64,000 nucleotides of DNA from Thioalkalivibrio sp. ALJ3 (GTDB lineage: Bacteria; Pseudomonadota; Gammaproteobacteria; Ectothiorhodospirales; Ectothiorhodospiraceae): contig NZ_KB897905.1 of the NCBI RefSeq assembly GCF_000377205.1, positions 819,198 through 883,197 on the forward strand, given 5' to 3'. Both the position numbers and the translations under genes were made by a program. Under the pieces are notes generated by a model, which saw nothing but the letters and a program-made list of their open reading frames with translations, made no database searches and was not told the origin of the DNA. Of this stretch, positions 54,464 through 64,000 are shown piece after piece; position 1 is the stretch's first letter, and each line of letters begins with the position of its first letter.

Positions 54464-54883
54464 GTGGCGAACGCACTGGCAGAAGCGGACTCGGCTGCCG
54501 AGTTTCAGGGGCTGAAAGTCATGGTGATTGATGACAGCAAGACGATTCGGCGCACCGCCGAATCCTTGCTGCAAAAGCACGGTGCGGACGTGATCACGGC
54601 CGTCGATGGCTTCGAGGCTTTGTCCAAGGTGGTCAATTCCAACCCCGATATCATCTTCATCGATGTAATGATGCCGCGTCTGGATGGCTACCAGACCTGT
54701 GCCCTGATCAAGAACAACAAGCGGTTCCGGGCCACGCCGATCATCATGCTGTCGAGCAAGGACAGCGTATTCGACAAGGCCAAGGGCCGCGTGGTTGGCT
54801 CCGAGGATTACCTGACCAAGCCCTTCACCCGGGATGACCTCCTGGGTGCGATGCGTCAGTACACCCGCCCGGCAGGAAGCTGA
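54464..54883 (+). CDS. pilG: Twitching motility response regulator PilG
   Basis: This 139-residue single-domain receiver has phospho-acceptor D67 in IIFIDVMMPRLDGYQTCALI, acidic pair D23-D24 in MVIDDSKTIRR, and the Ser/Lys positions in MLSSKD and LTKPF. The sequence around TCALIKNNKRF is PilG-specific. A GTG start with GGGGGAGCAGG in front was chosen because no ATG gives a sensible N-terminus. First gene of the Chp chemosensory operon. Confidence 0.94.
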   Translation: MANALAEADSAAEFQGLKVMVIDDSKTIRRTAESLLQKHGADVITAVDGFEALSKVVNSNPDIIFIDVMMPRLDGYQTCALIKNNKRFRATPIIMLSSKDSVFDKAKGRVVGSEDYLTKPFTRDDLLGAMRQYTRPAGS

Positions 54884-54920
54884 ATCCGCCGCACTACAAG
54901 ATGCCGACAAGGAACGACCC

Positions 54921-55286
54921 ATGGCCCGCATCCTGATCGTTGATGATTCCCCGACCGAGATCCATGTCCTGCGCACCATGCTGGAAAAGCATGGCCACGC
55001 CGTGACGACGGCTCAAAGCGGCGAGGAGGGCGTGGCCGCGGCCAAGGCGCAGGTCCCGGACCTGGTGCTGATGGACGTGGTGATGCCGGGGCTCAATGGC
55101 TTCCAGGCCACCCGCGAGCTGTCGAAAGCCGACGAGACTTCGCATGTGCCGGTGGTCGTGGTGTCGACCAAGGATCAGGCCACGGACCGGGTCTGGGCCA
55201 TGCGCCAGGGGGCTCGGGATTACATCACCAAGCCGGTGGCGGAAAAGGATCTGCTGCAGACGATTGGAAAGTACCTGAACGCATGA
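54921..55286 (+). CDS. pilH: Twitching motility response regulator PilH
   Basis: This 121-residue receiver has D52 in LVLMDVVMPGLNGFQATREL, D8-D9 in LIVDDSPTEIH and VVSTKDQATDRVWAMRQGAR with YITKP. It acts as the second receiver of the Chp system, usually counteracting PilG. The ATG at 54921 follows AAGGAACGACCC. Its end overlaps pilI by 4 bp. Confidence 0.94.
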   Translation: MARILIVDDSPTEIHVLRTMLEKHGHAVTTAQSGEEGVAAAKAQVPDLVLMDVVMPGLNGFQATRELSKADETSHVPVVVVSTKDQATDRVWAMRQGARDYITKPVAEKDLLQTIGKYLNA

Positions 55287-55861
55287 AGATTGACCGGTCC
55301 ACGCCCTATGCCCTGCTCGCGAGTCTCGATCGCGAAGGGCGTCGCGTGAACCGCGAACTGCGACGGGACATTGGCACGGGCTGGCGCGGGGTGTTGCTCC
55401 GCGTCGCTGATTTCCGTTTTCTGGTCGACATGGACTCGATTGCCGAGGTGGCCGATCCGCTGTCGCTGACGCGTGTGCCACTGGCGGATCCGGCGGTGCT
55501 GGGTGTGGGGAACCTGCGCGGGCTGGTCCTGCCGGTGTTCGACATGGGCAAGCTGTTGCTGGACACCCCCTTGCCACACGATGCGACCGGGCAGCGCGTG
55601 GTGGTGGCGCCTCAGGGGCACGGCATGGCCGGATTGCTGGTGAGCCAGGTCGAGGGCATGCGGCGTTGCATCCCGTCGCAACGGCGGCTGGAGGTGACAG
55701 TGCCTGACAGCGTGCGCCCCTTTATTACCGGCGGGTTCGATCTAGGGCACCGGCTGCACCCGGTGCTGGATCTGGATCTGCTATTGAACGACACCAATCG
55801 CTTTGCCGGCATGGAGCTGGCTGGGGCATCGAATGCCGAACAGGCCGCGGCCGCTGTGTAA
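55283..55861 (+). CDS. pilI: CheW-like coupling protein PilI
   Basis: This 192-residue CheW-domain protein links PilJ to ChpA. Typical segments are GVLLRVADFRFLVDMDSIAEV, VLGVGNLRGLVLPVFDMGKLL, GLLVSQVEGMRRCI and the C-terminal LHPVLDLDLLLND. ATGA overlap with pilH and 35 bp before pilJ. Confidence 0.92.
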   Translation: MKIDRSTPYALLASLDREGRRVNRELRRDIGTGWRGVLLRVADFRFLVDMDSIAEVADPLSLTRVPLADPAVLGVGNLRGLVLPVFDMGKLLLDTPLPHDATGQRVVVAPQGHGMAGLLVSQVEGMRRCIPSQRRLEVTVPDSVRPFITGGFDLGHRLHPVLDLDLLLNDTNRFAGMELAGASNAEQAAAAV

Positions 55862-55896
55862 GCGGGTCCGACGGACTGCAACAGGGGGTATGACGT

Positions 55897-57975
55897 ATGG
55901 GATCGAGTCGCCGCTTGCGCAATATCGTCCTCGGGGGGCTGCTGGTACTGGCCCTGATCGCGACGGGCGTGGCCTTTACCTACCACGAATTCGAACAAAG
56001 CCAGTATCGCGATCGTATCGCCCTGGCCAGCGAGATGCAGTTGCTGTCGCAACGGCTGGCGACCGGCACCCTGGAGGCCGCCGCCGGTTCCGAACAGGCG
56101 ATCACCGACATCACCGAGTTGCGCAACCGTTTCGACGACCAGCTCGAACGGCTGCGCGATGGGGGAGACGGTCTGTTGCCCCTGCCCGAAGCGGTATCCG
56201 GCGAGCTGTCGGACGTCAACCGCGAGTGGTCGCTTTATCGCGATGATGTCACCACCGTCATCGTGGGCTCCGATGACATCGAGCAGGTGACGGAATTCTC
56301 CGAGGCGGTGGAGGCCTTCTCCCCGGAACTTGCGCGCCTGTCCGACGATGTCGTGCGGCGCATGGTCCAGATCGGCGAATCCCCGGAACAGGTCTATGTG
56401 GCCTCGCGCCAGACCATGTTGATCCAGCGCATCGCCAACAACCTCAACCAGGTGTTGCAGGGGGGTGCTGCGGCGGCCACCGCGATCGAGCGCTTCGAGC
56501 GTGATGCCACGCTGTATGGGCGCGTGCTCGATGGCCTGATCGAGGGGTTCGAGCCGTTGGGTATCGAGCGCGTCGATGATGCCGAGACTCAGCGCATGCT
56601 GCAGGAGATCGCCACCTTGTTTGTCGCCTTTAGCGAGGCGGTCGAAGGGGTGCTGGACACGTCGTCGCAGATTTTCGAGATCAACGCGGCGGCCTCCTCC
56701 GTGGAGGCCCGATCGGGGGCGATGCTGGGGGTGACCGGCGGGCTGGAGGCGGCCCTGAACCGCGAAGCCGAACAGGCGGGCGTGATCGCTCTGGTCGGCT
56801 TTGCCCTCGGTGGACTGGCGCTGCTGCTGCTGATCGCGATGGGCCTGTTCCTGTATCGCGATACCAAGCGCGAACTGGCCGAAACCGAGGCGCAGAACGA
56901 GCGTAACCAGCAGGCGATCCTGCGTTTGCTCGACGAGATGATGAACCTCGCGGACGGCGACCTCACCGTCAACGCAACCGTCACCGAGGACTTCACCGGC
57001 GCGATCGCGGACTCGATGAACTACGCGATTGAGAACCTGCGTACCCTGGTCGCGACCATCAACACGGTGGCTGCGGACATCAGCGAGTCCTCGGCTGCCA
57101 CCCGCTCGCAGGTGCTGGGGCTGGCCGAGAAGTCCGAGGAGCAGGCCCGCGAGATCCAGCAGGCGAACGACGCGATCGACGAGGTGAGCCAGTCGGTCGA
57201 CAAGGTCGCGCAGGATGCCGGGCAGTCGGCCCAGGTGGCACGAAACTCGGTGGAAATCGCATCCAAGGGGGCGGCCACGGTGCGCCGCTCGATCGAGGGG
57301 ATGGACACCATCCGCGAACAGATCCAGGAGACCGCGAAACGGATCAAGCGCCTGGGTGAGTCCTCGCAGGAGATCGGCGACATCATCGGGCTGATCAACG
57401 ACATTGCCGAACAGACCAACGTGCTCGCGCTGAACGCGGCGATCCAGGCCTCCGCTGCAGGCGAGGCGGGCCGCGGATTCGCGGTGGTGGCGGACGAAGT
57501 CCAGCGCCTCGCGGAGCGTTCCTCCGGGGCAACCCGACAGGTCGAGGGTCTGGTCAAGGCGATCCAGGCGGATACCAGCGAAGCGGTCTCGTCGATGGAG
57601 CAAAGTACCGCCAACGTGGTGTCCGGGGCCGAGATGGCACAGGCGGCGGGCGAGGCGCTGGCCGAGATCGAGCAGGTCTCGGCGGACCTCGCGGACCTGA
57701 TCGACGGGATCGCCAACTCGGCGCGCCAGCAGTCCGAGATGGCGCGCAACGTGACCTCGATCATGGGGCAAATTCGCGAGATCACCTCGGAGACTACCCA
57801 GGGCACCCAGTCCACCGCAGCCGCTATCGGCGACCTGGCGCAACTGTCCGCGCAGCTTCAGTCCTCGGTATCGGACTTCAAGCTCCCCGACCCGACGCTG
57901 CCCGACCCTGGCGACGACGCCAACGAGCCTGACGCGCCGTCCGAGGAAACCGTCCCGAACGAGCAGCGCGCCTGA
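55897..57975 (+). CDS. pilJ: Methyl-accepting chemotaxis protein PilJ
   Basis: This 692-residue receptor has a first transmembrane helix at about residues 8-28, a periplasmic helical region (PilJ-type, rich in [15 protein letters not shown] segments) and a second helix near residues 290-318 ([20 protein letters not shown]). A HAMP-like segment and a cytoplasmic signalling domain follow, with the hairpin tip [20 protein letters not shown]. It senses pilus-related signals and controls ChpA. An acidic tail of about 35 residues follows the coiled coil. Confidence 0.94.
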   Translation: MGSSRRLRNIVLGGLLVLALIATGVAFTYHEFEQSQYRDRIALASEMQLLSQRLATGTLEAAAGSEQAITDITELRNRFDDQLERLRDGGDGLLPLPEAVSGELSDVNREWSLYRDDVTTVIVGSDDIEQVTEFSEAVEAFSPELARLSDDVVRRMVQIGESPEQVYVASRQTMLIQRIANNLNQVLQGGAAAATAIERFERDATLYGRVLDGLIEGFEPLGIERVDDAETQRMLQEIATLFVAFSEAVEGVLDTSSQIFEINAAASSVEARSGAMLGVTGGLEAALNREAEQAGVIALVGFALGGLALLLLIAMGLFLYRDTKRELAETEAQNERNQQAILRLLDEMMNLADGDLTVNATVTEDFTGAIADSMNYAIENLRTLVATINTVAADISESSAATRSQVLGLAEKSEEQAREIQQANDAIDEVSQSVDKVAQDAGQSAQVARNSVEIASKGAATVRRSIEGMDTIREQIQETAKRIKRLGESSQEIGDIIGLINDIAEQTNVLALNAAIQASAAGEAGRGFAVVADEVQRLAERSSGATRQVEGLVKAIQADTSEAVSSMEQSTANVVSGAEMAQAAGEALAEIEQVSADLADLIDGIANSARQQSEMARNVTSIMGQIREITSETTQGTQSTAAAIGDLAQLSAQLQSSVSDFKLPDPTLPDPGDDANEPDAPSEETVPNEQRA

Positions 57976-57990
57976 CGCCGGGCCGCAGAT

Positions 57991-60900
57991 ATGGCACCCA
58001 GCGCACTCAATTGGGTCCGCGATGAGCTCGACAAGCTGTTTGTCGAGCTCCAGGACGCTTTGCGGCGTTATGCCGAGAATCCCGCCTGCGAAGAGTGTCT
58101 GGACGATGCCCGGGCAGGGCTGGAGCAGATCCGTGGCACGCTGACCATGGTGCAGGTGGACAGCGTGGTCCTGATCTGCGACGAGATGCTGCAGGTGATG
58201 GATCTCCAGCAGGGTGCGGAGCCACCCGATCCGGAGGCGACCGAAGCCCTGTTGCGCGCTGCCCTGCAGCTTCCCGACTACCTCGAACAGGAGGGCGATA
58301 CGGAGCTGCCCTCGCCGATGATCCTGGTGCCGTTGCTCAACGAGCTGCGCGCGGTCCGGGGAGCCACTCTCCTGATGGACGTCGCGGCCTTGATGCCGGA
58401 TCTCCAGCCCGTGGATGATGATCAGGTCGGATCCGGTGGCGAGGCGCCACACCCGCAGGAGCGCGCACGGCGCCTGCAGGAGGCCCGCAGGGGGTTTCAG
58501 CGCGAGCTACTGGAGCTGGTTCGCGGGGACGTGATTGCGGCTGCCCGCCGCCTGCAGCCAATCGCGCACCAGATCGAGGAGGCGGTCCCGCCCGGTGATA
58601 TCCGGCGTTTGTTCTGGATCGCGGGTGGCATCCTGGAGTCGCTCGCCGACCAGGGTCTCGAAGCCAGCACCGACATTCGTCGGCTGATTGGGCGCGTGGA
58701 CCGGGAACTCGGCCGCTATGTGGGCATCCTCACCGAGCATTGCGAATCGAGCGACGATGGTTCGGAGCCCGAGTATGCCGTCCCGGATGACCTGATCAAG
58801 ACCCTGCTGTTTCACCTGGCGGGTGCCAACTCCGATGGCGAGCAGACACGCGCCGTGCGCGAGGTGTTCGGCCTGCACGCGCTGGATGGCGATGAGGGCG
58901 GGGGTGTTGGTCAGGCCGTCTATCAGAATCTGCGTGCCGCCCTGGAGGACGACCTCGCCGAAGTGCGGGAGCGTCTGGATGTACTGATGCGCTCGGAGCA
59001 CCGTGGGCACGAGGATCTCGCCAGTCTGAGCGAACAGGTCGAGCGGATTGGCTCGACCCTGAGCCTGCTGGGCCTGGATGACGGACAGCGCCATACAGAG
59101 GCCCTGCTCGAGACCCTGACGCCGGAACGTGCCGGGGAGCCCGATGAGCACGTCGACATGGAACTTGCCGAGCACCTGCTGGCGCTGGAGTCGCTGCTCG
59201 ACTCGGGCCTGAGGCGGCGGGCGGCCGGCGGTCCACGCGCCGAGTTTGACCGTCACCTGGCGGCGGCGATCTATCAGGAAGCGCTGGTCGACGTGCGACG
59301 CGTGCGTGACACCCTGCTCGGATACCTGTCAGGGGAGGGGGTGGACAACGGATTGCGTGAGGCCCGTGGCGCGTTGGAACGGGTCGATGGCGCGATGTCG
59401 ATCGGCGGGTTCGAAACCCTGCAGGCCCTGCTGCAGCCACTGATCCGCCATCTGGATTCCCGTGTCGATGCCGGTCCAGCGGCGCAGGATCTGCGCGAGG
59501 AGGAGGTCGAGGCCCTGGCCGAGGTGCTGAGCTCGATCGAGCTGGCGCTCGAGTCCTCCGGACAGCCCTGGCGCGAACTGGACAGCGTCCATGAACGGGG
59601 CGTGGCGGCGCTGCAGCGTCTGGGTGCGATTTCCGGGGGGGATGCCGGTGCCCGTCCTTCTGTGATTGTCGAGCGGGCACCGGAAAGTGCCGACGGCGCG
59701 AGTCAGGCAGCCCCGCCCACTGCACCCGGCGATGCCGAGGCGCTCCCGACCGAGGAGGTTGCCGCCGAGACTTCGAGGTCGTCTGTGCCGACACGGGGAG
59801 TCGCAACCCCGGAACGCCTGCATTACGACGAGACGGTATTGTCCACTCAGGTCCGGGGGCCGGATATCGATCCCGAGATCCTCGATATCTTCCTGGAAGA
59901 GGCTGAGGAGGAGATCGCCAGCCTGCGTGAACAGTTCCCGCGCTGGCAGGCCGCGCCGTCCGACATGGATGCGTTGACGGTGATCCGCCGTTCTTTCCAT
60001 ACGCTCAAGGGCTCCGGGCGACTGGCCGGTGCGTTGCGTCTGGGTGAATTCGCCTGGGTAGTCGAGTCGTTCCTGAATCGCCTGCTGGAAGGTGGCGAGG
60101 AGGCTGATATTGCGACCATCCAGGCGCTTGAGGATGCGATCGCGGTGTTGCCCGGGTTGGTGGCCGAGGTCCGCGACGACACCGGACCGGATACCCCCGT
60201 GCTGGATATCGCCTTGCGTCTCCAGGCCCTGCTCTCCGGAGATGCGGACCTGCCGGATGAGGCAGGCGATATGCCGGCCAGTGCCGAGGACGAGTTTGCC
60301 GAGCTGGTGCGCAGCATGGATGCGCTCGAAGTCGAGTCCGAGGTGGATCCGGAGATTCCCGCCGCTGCTGTTCCGGAGGCATCGGAAGATGATGCGGAGT
60401 CGCTCCAGCCCCTGGAGCCACCCACGCATGCGATGGGCGGGGTGCCCGAGGGCGAGTCCGAGGCCGAGACGGACCTGGAGCCTCTGGCGGAATCCGCATC
60501 CGAAACGGACGAGGAAACGCTCGAACTTCCGGAGAGCGCAGGCACCGATCAACAGCTCTGGGAGGTGTTTGCTGCCGAGGCGCGAACCCACCTGGCGACA
60601 CTGCACGAGTGGATCGCCGAGTCCGGGGAACGCCCGGACCGGATTCCGAACCATGATCTGGAGCGTGCGCTGCACACCCTGAACGGTAGTGCCCGGACGG
60701 CCGATATCCGCGGCATCTATGCCGTCTGCGGACCGTTCGAGCGCATGGTGCGTATCCACCGGGAGATGGAATGGCCGTTGGCGGAACGGGCGCAGGCCCT
60801 GCTCGCCGAGCTTGCAGGCTACGTCGCCACCACGGTAGCCGATGAGCAGCCCGACCCGGCCAAGACCGACGAGCCACCTACCTGGTCGCCCGAGGTCTAC

Positions 60901-63393
60901 GAACTCCTCGACCATGCCACTGCCGAACAGCTACTGCGCGCCGCCGATGCGGATGCGGCCGATCAGGTCCCCGAGACGGCCGACACGCAGTCCGAGGCGG
61001 CGCCGATGGAGCCCGCCGATGTGGAGCTGGAAGAGGGCCAGGATACCGAGCCAGAAGAGGAGATTGACCCGGAGTTCGCCGAGGTCTTCATCGAGGAGGC
61101 GCACGACATCCTGGAGGCGGCATTCGCGGCCCTTGGGGCCTGGCGTGCGGCCGGTGGGCGTCCGGGCCCGGATCAGAATGCCTTCCAGCGCGAGGTGCAC
61201 ACGCTCAAGGGCAGCGCCCGCATGGCCGGCTTTGAGGTGGTGGGGTCCATCGCCCATTCGCTGGAGAGTGCGCTGGGTGTCGAGACCGAGACGGGACTGG
61301 AACCACGCGAAGGCTTTTTCCGACTGGCCGAGCGCGCATTGACCGATGTCCAGCATCTGGTGGAGCGCGGAGTCGGCACCTGGCAGACGGACGAAGGTGC
61401 CAGCGAGATGCTGCCGGCCTTGCGTGACTGGGCCTCCGGTGGCGGCGACGAGCTGGAGATCCAGCCGGCCACTCGCGGCAACGACGAGCATACAGCGCCC
61501 GAGCCCGGTCAGGCGGATGACGGAGAGCTGGAGGCACTCACTCAGCCCCAGCCGATAGAAGAGGCGCGTCGAATTCAGGACCAGGTGCGCATGGATGCCG
61601 AGGTCCTGGACGCGCTGGTCAATCATGCCGGCGAACTTGCGACCTTCCATCGGCGTTTTGAGCAAACCGTGGGGCGCGTCGAGAGCCAGGTCGAGGAGCT
61701 GGAACGCACCATTGCCCGCCTGCGCGAGCAGCTGCGCAAGCTCGAGATCGAGACCGAGACCCAGATCCTGTTCCGGGTCGAGAAGGAAGGCGGTGACGAG
61801 GCAGTGGATTTCGATCCGCTGGAGATGGATCGGTATTCCGGAATTCAGCAGCTCTCGCGCGCCCTGGCCGAGAGTGTCAGTGACCTTGAAGCACTGAAGC
61901 AGGACGTCGGTGACGAACTGCAGAATGCGGGCGCGATTCTGTTGCAGCAGCGCCGGGTCGGGACCGATCTCCAGGACCAGCTCATGCGTCAGCGCATGGT
62001 GCGGTTTGCGCGCATGGCGCCACGCCTGCGGCGTGTGGTACGTCAGGCGGGTGATGACCTTGGGAAGCCGGTGCGGGTGGAGTTTGTTGGTCAGGGCGCC
62101 GAGCTTGACCGGGCATTGCTGGAGCGTCTGATTGCCCCACTCGAGCACCTGCTGCGCAATGCGATCGCGCACGGGATCGAAGATTCTGACGCGCGGCGCG
62201 CGGCCGGCAAACCGGAAGCCGGCCAGATTGGTGTCTCGCTGGAGCAGTCGGGCAGCGAGATCCGCCTGCAGGTGACGGATGACGGTGCCGGGATTGATGC
62301 CGACGCCATTCGTGCCCGGGCCGTTGAGCGAGGTCTGCTGGCGGCCGATGCGGAGATCACTGATCCTCAGGCTCTGCAGCTGATCCTGCAGTCGGGCTTT
62401 TCGACTGCCTCGGAGATCTCGCAGGTAGCCGGTCGCGGGGTGGGCCTGGACGTGGTCAACAGCGACGTCAAGCAGTTGGGTGGTACGCTGGAGATTGATT
62501 CCACGCCGGGTAAGGGATCGCGCTTTACCATGCGCCTGCCATTCACGCTGGCGATCTCGCAGGCGCTTCTGGTACAGGTCGGCGAGGAGACGTTTGCGGT
62601 ACCCATGGCCTCCGTGGAGGGTGTGGTGCGCGCCCGCGCACAGGAGATCGTGGCCGATGATGAAGGGCACGTGAGCTATCCGTACGCGGGCCAGGACTAT
62701 GCCGTACGGGCCCTGGGCGACCTGATGGGCGTCGAGACACAGGCCAGCGTAAGTCAGCTCCCGGATCACCCGTTCCCGTTGTTGCTGGTGCGGGCCGACG
62801 ACCAGCGTGTGGCACTGCGGATCGACGGCCTGCTGGGCAGCCAGGAGGTGGTCGTGAAGTCAGTGGGCCCGGTTCTCAGCCGCATCCCTGGTGTGGCGGG
62901 GGCCACACTGCAGGGCGATGGCTCGGTCATGCTGATCCTCGACCTGAGCATGCTGGTGCGTTTTGCGGCGGCCACGGCCGGCGTTGTCGAGGCCGGCCCG
63001 GTGGGCGATATCGCCGGTGTACCGCGAATCATGGTCGTCGACGATTCGATCACGATCCGCAAGGTGACCGCGCGTCTGCTCGCCCGCCATGGCTACGACG
63101 TGGTCACGGCCCGTGACGGGCTGGACGCGGTCACGATGCTGGAGGAGAAACGGCCGCATCTGATTCTGCTGGACGTGGAAATGCCCCGCATGGACGGATT
63201 CGAGTTCGCCGCCCATGTCCGCGATCACCCGGAGTTGGGCCAGGTGCCGATCATCATGATCACCTCGCGCAGTGGCACGAAACATCGCGAACGCGCCTCG
63301 CGTCTGGGGGTTAACGGCTACTTGGGCAAGCCGTACCTGGAGAACGACTTGCTGGATGAGATCCGGCGTCATCTCGAAGAGGTCACCGTATGA
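57991..63393 (+). CDS. chpA: ChpA hybrid chemotaxis histidine kinase
   Basis: This 1800-residue CheA-type kinase has an N-terminal region (1-600) of degenerate Hpt/FimL-like helical domains without phospho-histidine. Three Hpt domains carry H670 (FHTLKGSGRLAG), H895 (LHTLNGSARTAD) and H1070 (VHTLKGSARMAG), separated by acidic linkers. Next come a dimerisation helix pair near 1200-1330, a HATPase domain with N-box N1390 (LLRNAIAHGIED) and GRGVGLDVV, a CheW domain, and a C-terminal receiver with D1728. P. aeruginosa ChpA is longer (about 2470) with more Hpt modules. It follows pilJ directly, without pilK. Confidence 0.95.
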   Translation: MAPSALNWVRDELDKLFVELQDALRRYAENPACEECLDDARAGLEQIRGTLTMVQVDSVVLICDEMLQVMDLQQGAEPPDPEATEALLRAALQLPDYLEQEGDTELPSPMILVPLLNELRAVRGATLLMDVAALMPDLQPVDDDQVGSGGEAPHPQERARRLQEARRGFQRELLELVRGDVIAAARRLQPIAHQIEEAVPPGDIRRLFWIAGGILESLADQGLEASTDIRRLIGRVDRELGRYVGILTEHCESSDDGSEPEYAVPDDLIKTLLFHLAGANSDGEQTRAVREVFGLHALDGDEGGGVGQAVYQNLRAALEDDLAEVRERLDVLMRSEHRGHEDLASLSEQVERIGSTLSLLGLDDGQRHTEALLETLTPERAGEPDEHVDMELAEHLLALESLLDSGLRRRAAGGPRAEFDRHLAAAIYQEALVDVRRVRDTLLGYLSGEGVDNGLREARGALERVDGAMSIGGFETLQALLQPLIRHLDSRVDAGPAAQDLREEEVEALAEVLSSIELALESSGQPWRELDSVHERGVAALQRLGAISGGDAGARPSVIVERAPESADGASQAAPPTAPGDAEALPTEEVAAETSRSSVPTRGVATPERLHYDETVLSTQVRGPDIDPEILDIFLEEAEEEIASLREQFPRWQAAPSDMDALTVIRRSFHTLKGSGRLAGALRLGEFAWVVESFLNRLLEGGEEADIATIQALEDAIAVLPGLVAEVRDDTGPDTPVLDIALRLQALLSGDADLPDEAGDMPASAEDEFAELVRSMDALEVESEVDPEIPAAAVPEASEDDAESLQPLEPPTHAMGGVPEGESEAETDLEPLAESASETDEETLELPESAGTDQQLWEVFAAEARTHLATLHEWIAESGERPDRIPNHDLERALHTLNGSARTADIRGIYAVCGPFERMVRIHREMEWPLAERAQALLAELAGYVATTVADEQPDPAKTDEPPTWSPEVYELLDHATAEQLLRAADADAADQVPETADTQSEAAPMEPADVELEEGQDTEPEEEIDPEFAEVFIEEAHDILEAAFAALGAWRAAGGRPGPDQNAFQREVHTLKGSARMAGFEVVGSIAHSLESALGVETETGLEPREGFFRLAERALTDVQHLVERGVGTWQTDEGASEMLPALRDWASGGGDELEIQPATRGNDEHTAPEPGQADDGELEALTQPQPIEEARRIQDQVRMDAEVLDALVNHAGELATFHRRFEQTVGRVESQVEELERTIARLREQLRKLEIETETQILFRVEKEGGDEAVDFDPLEMDRYSGIQQLSRALAESVSDLEALKQDVGDELQNAGAILLQQRRVGTDLQDQLMRQRMVRFARMAPRLRRVVRQAGDDLGKPVRVEFVGQGAELDRALLERLIAPLEHLLRNAIAHGIEDSDARRAAGKPEAGQIGVSLEQSGSEIRLQVTDDGAGIDADAIRARAVERGLLAADAEITDPQALQLILQSGFSTASEISQVAGRGVGLDVVNSDVKQLGGTLEIDSTPGKGSRFTMRLPFTLAISQALLVQVGEETFAVPMASVEGVVRARAQEIVADDEGHVSYPYAGQDYAVRALGDLMGVETQASVSQLPDHPFPLLLVRADDQRVALRIDGLLGSQEVVVKSVGPVLSRIPGVAGATLQGDGSVMLILDLSMLVRFAAATAGVVEAGPVGDIAGVPRIMVVDDSITIRKVTARLLARHGYDVVTARDGLDAVTMLEEKRPHLILLDVEMPRMDGFEFAAHVRDHPELGQVPIIMITSRSGTKHRERASRLGVNGYLGKPYLENDLLDEIRRHLEEVTV

Positions 63394-63881
63394 GCGAGCA
63401 GACGCACGAACCGTCGGTCGAGTCGGTGATCGTACAACTGGACACTGGCTCCATTCTGCTGCCGCGCAGCACCTTTCTCGAGGTCACCACGCGAGCTGGG
63501 GCCCTGCAGACCGATCACGAGCATGTAGACATCCCGTGGCTGGAGCCCACGCTGATCTGGCAGGACGTCCAGGTACCCGTAGTCAATGTGCACCGCCTGC
63601 TGTATCCGGACGACCCCGCCGAGGATGCGCAGCGCCGGTTTACACGCCTGCTGGTCATGCAGGCGATTACGCAGCCCGAGCGGTTGCCGTTCTATGCGCT
63701 CGAAGTACGCGGTACTCCGCATCCGGTGCGTATCACGCCGCAAAATATCTATGCCGTCGACGACGCCGATAGCTCTCCGTGGGCATGGCGAGTGAAGGCC
63801 TCGGGCGTGACCAGCCACTTGCTGCGACTTGATGCGATCGAGGATCGCTTGCTGGAGCTCTCGCAGCCGGAAGCAGTGTAA
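63390..63881 (+). CDS. chpC: CheW-like protein ChpC
   Basis: This 163-residue CheW-domain protein (VIVQLDTGSILLPRSTFLEV, WQDVQVPVVNVHRLLYPDD, YALEVRGTPHPVRIT) overlaps the chpA stop by 4 bp. In Pseudomonas chpC follows chpA and chpB; here a second coupling protein follows at once, with no methylesterase gene between. It is 15 bp upstream of another MITE-like element. Confidence 0.8.
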   Translation: MSEQTHEPSVESVIVQLDTGSILLPRSTFLEVTTRAGALQTDHEHVDIPWLEPTLIWQDVQVPVVNVHRLLYPDDPAEDAQRRFTRLLVMQAITQPERLPFYALEVRGTPHPVRITPQNIYAVDDADSSPWAWRVKASGVTSHLLRLDAIEDRLLELSQPEAV

Positions 63882-63895
63882 GCGCGCTGGTCTCT

Positions 63896-64000
63896 AGGGA
63901 GACGCTGATTTAATCGCACGTCCGCGCTCGAGTCGCTTTTGCGTGCGAACAAGGCGCGGTGACTGCCGTGCAGTCATTCTGCACAAGGGAACCGCAACGC
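63896..64000 (-). mobile_element. MITE-like inverted-repeat element, copy 4 (cut by window end)
   Basis: This begins AGGGAGACGCTGATTTAATC and then matches copy 2 closely (CTCGAGTCGCTTTTGCGTGC, GAACAAGGCGCGGTGACTGC) up to the end of the window. The terminal repeat is more diverged than in the other copies. It starts 15 bp after the chpC stop, again flanked by TA. Confidence 0.8.

Overview
The window is high-GC chromosomal DNA of a gammaproteobacterium. Gene order around the pilus, pyrimidine and zinc loci, together with acidic protein composition, points to a halophilic or haloalkaliphilic Ectothiorhodospiraceae such as Thioalkalivibrio. That assignment is inference from gene content and memory of related genomes, not a search. 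No phage, CRISPR array, rRNA or transposase gene was seen. The accessory DNA consists of short non-coding repeats.

Layout. 1-2.7 kb: tRNA-Thr(CGT), an Irr-type Fur regulator, tRNA-Gly(CCC), thiS-thiG-trmB. 2.7-11.3 kb (minus strand): an MFS carrier, metA coupled to a P-loop protein, a small membrane protein, an isochorismatase-like hydrolase, a TolC-type channel, a Pcm-like methyltransferase, a REP doublet, cca and an NDUFA9-like protein. 11.4-16.4 kb: a non-coding mobile-like element, an aldehyde dehydrogenase, a HIRAN protein, an ATP-grasp protein, a WYL regulator and a Fur-box-preceded unknown gene. 16.6-26.1 kb: a zinc-starvation regulon. It holds DUF1826 (broken by an amber codon), a COG0523 GTPase, a DksA lacking half of its cysteines, FolE2, a methyltransferase-like protein, ZnuB, ZnuC, ZnuA, a His-rich porin, a hypoxanthine-DNA glycosylase and Zur. 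Two strong Zur operators (8-3-8 palindromes) sit upstream of the divergent dksA/folE2 pair and of the porin-znu operon. Between folE2 and the methyltransferase gene is a promoter/Fur-box/terminator arrangement that looks like an iron-regulated small RNA.

26.2-38.9 kb: the ATP-grasp / inactive transglutaminase / retropepsin-like cassette, ppsA with its regulatory kinase, yggT, a DUF4426 protein, a SafE-type membrane protein, a TerB protein, a QueC-like protein, yrfG, a secreted unknown, nudE and cysQ. 38.9-39.85 kb: a large non-coding inverted repeat. 39.85-64 kb: a block matching the Pseudomonas aeruginosa PA0393-PA0413 arrangement (established synteny, from memory): proC, yggS, pilT, pilU and an extra third PilT/U-type ATPase; then on the minus strand gshB, apbE, a NusG-II protein, a Gx transporter, tonB, yqgE, ruvX, pyrR, pyrB, an inactive dihydroorotase (pyrX) and pyrK; then on the plus strand pilG, pilH, pilI, pilJ, chpA and chpC for twitching-motility signalling.

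The most notable non-coding content is a family of roughly 285-300 bp palindromic elements with terminal inverted repeats beginning AGGGAAACACTG. There are three complete copies, one cut by the window end, and several collapsed remnants. They sit at gene ends and in one case supply the C-terminus and stop codon of a gene. The candidate Fur-regulated sRNA is the best candidate for an undescribed regulatory element.
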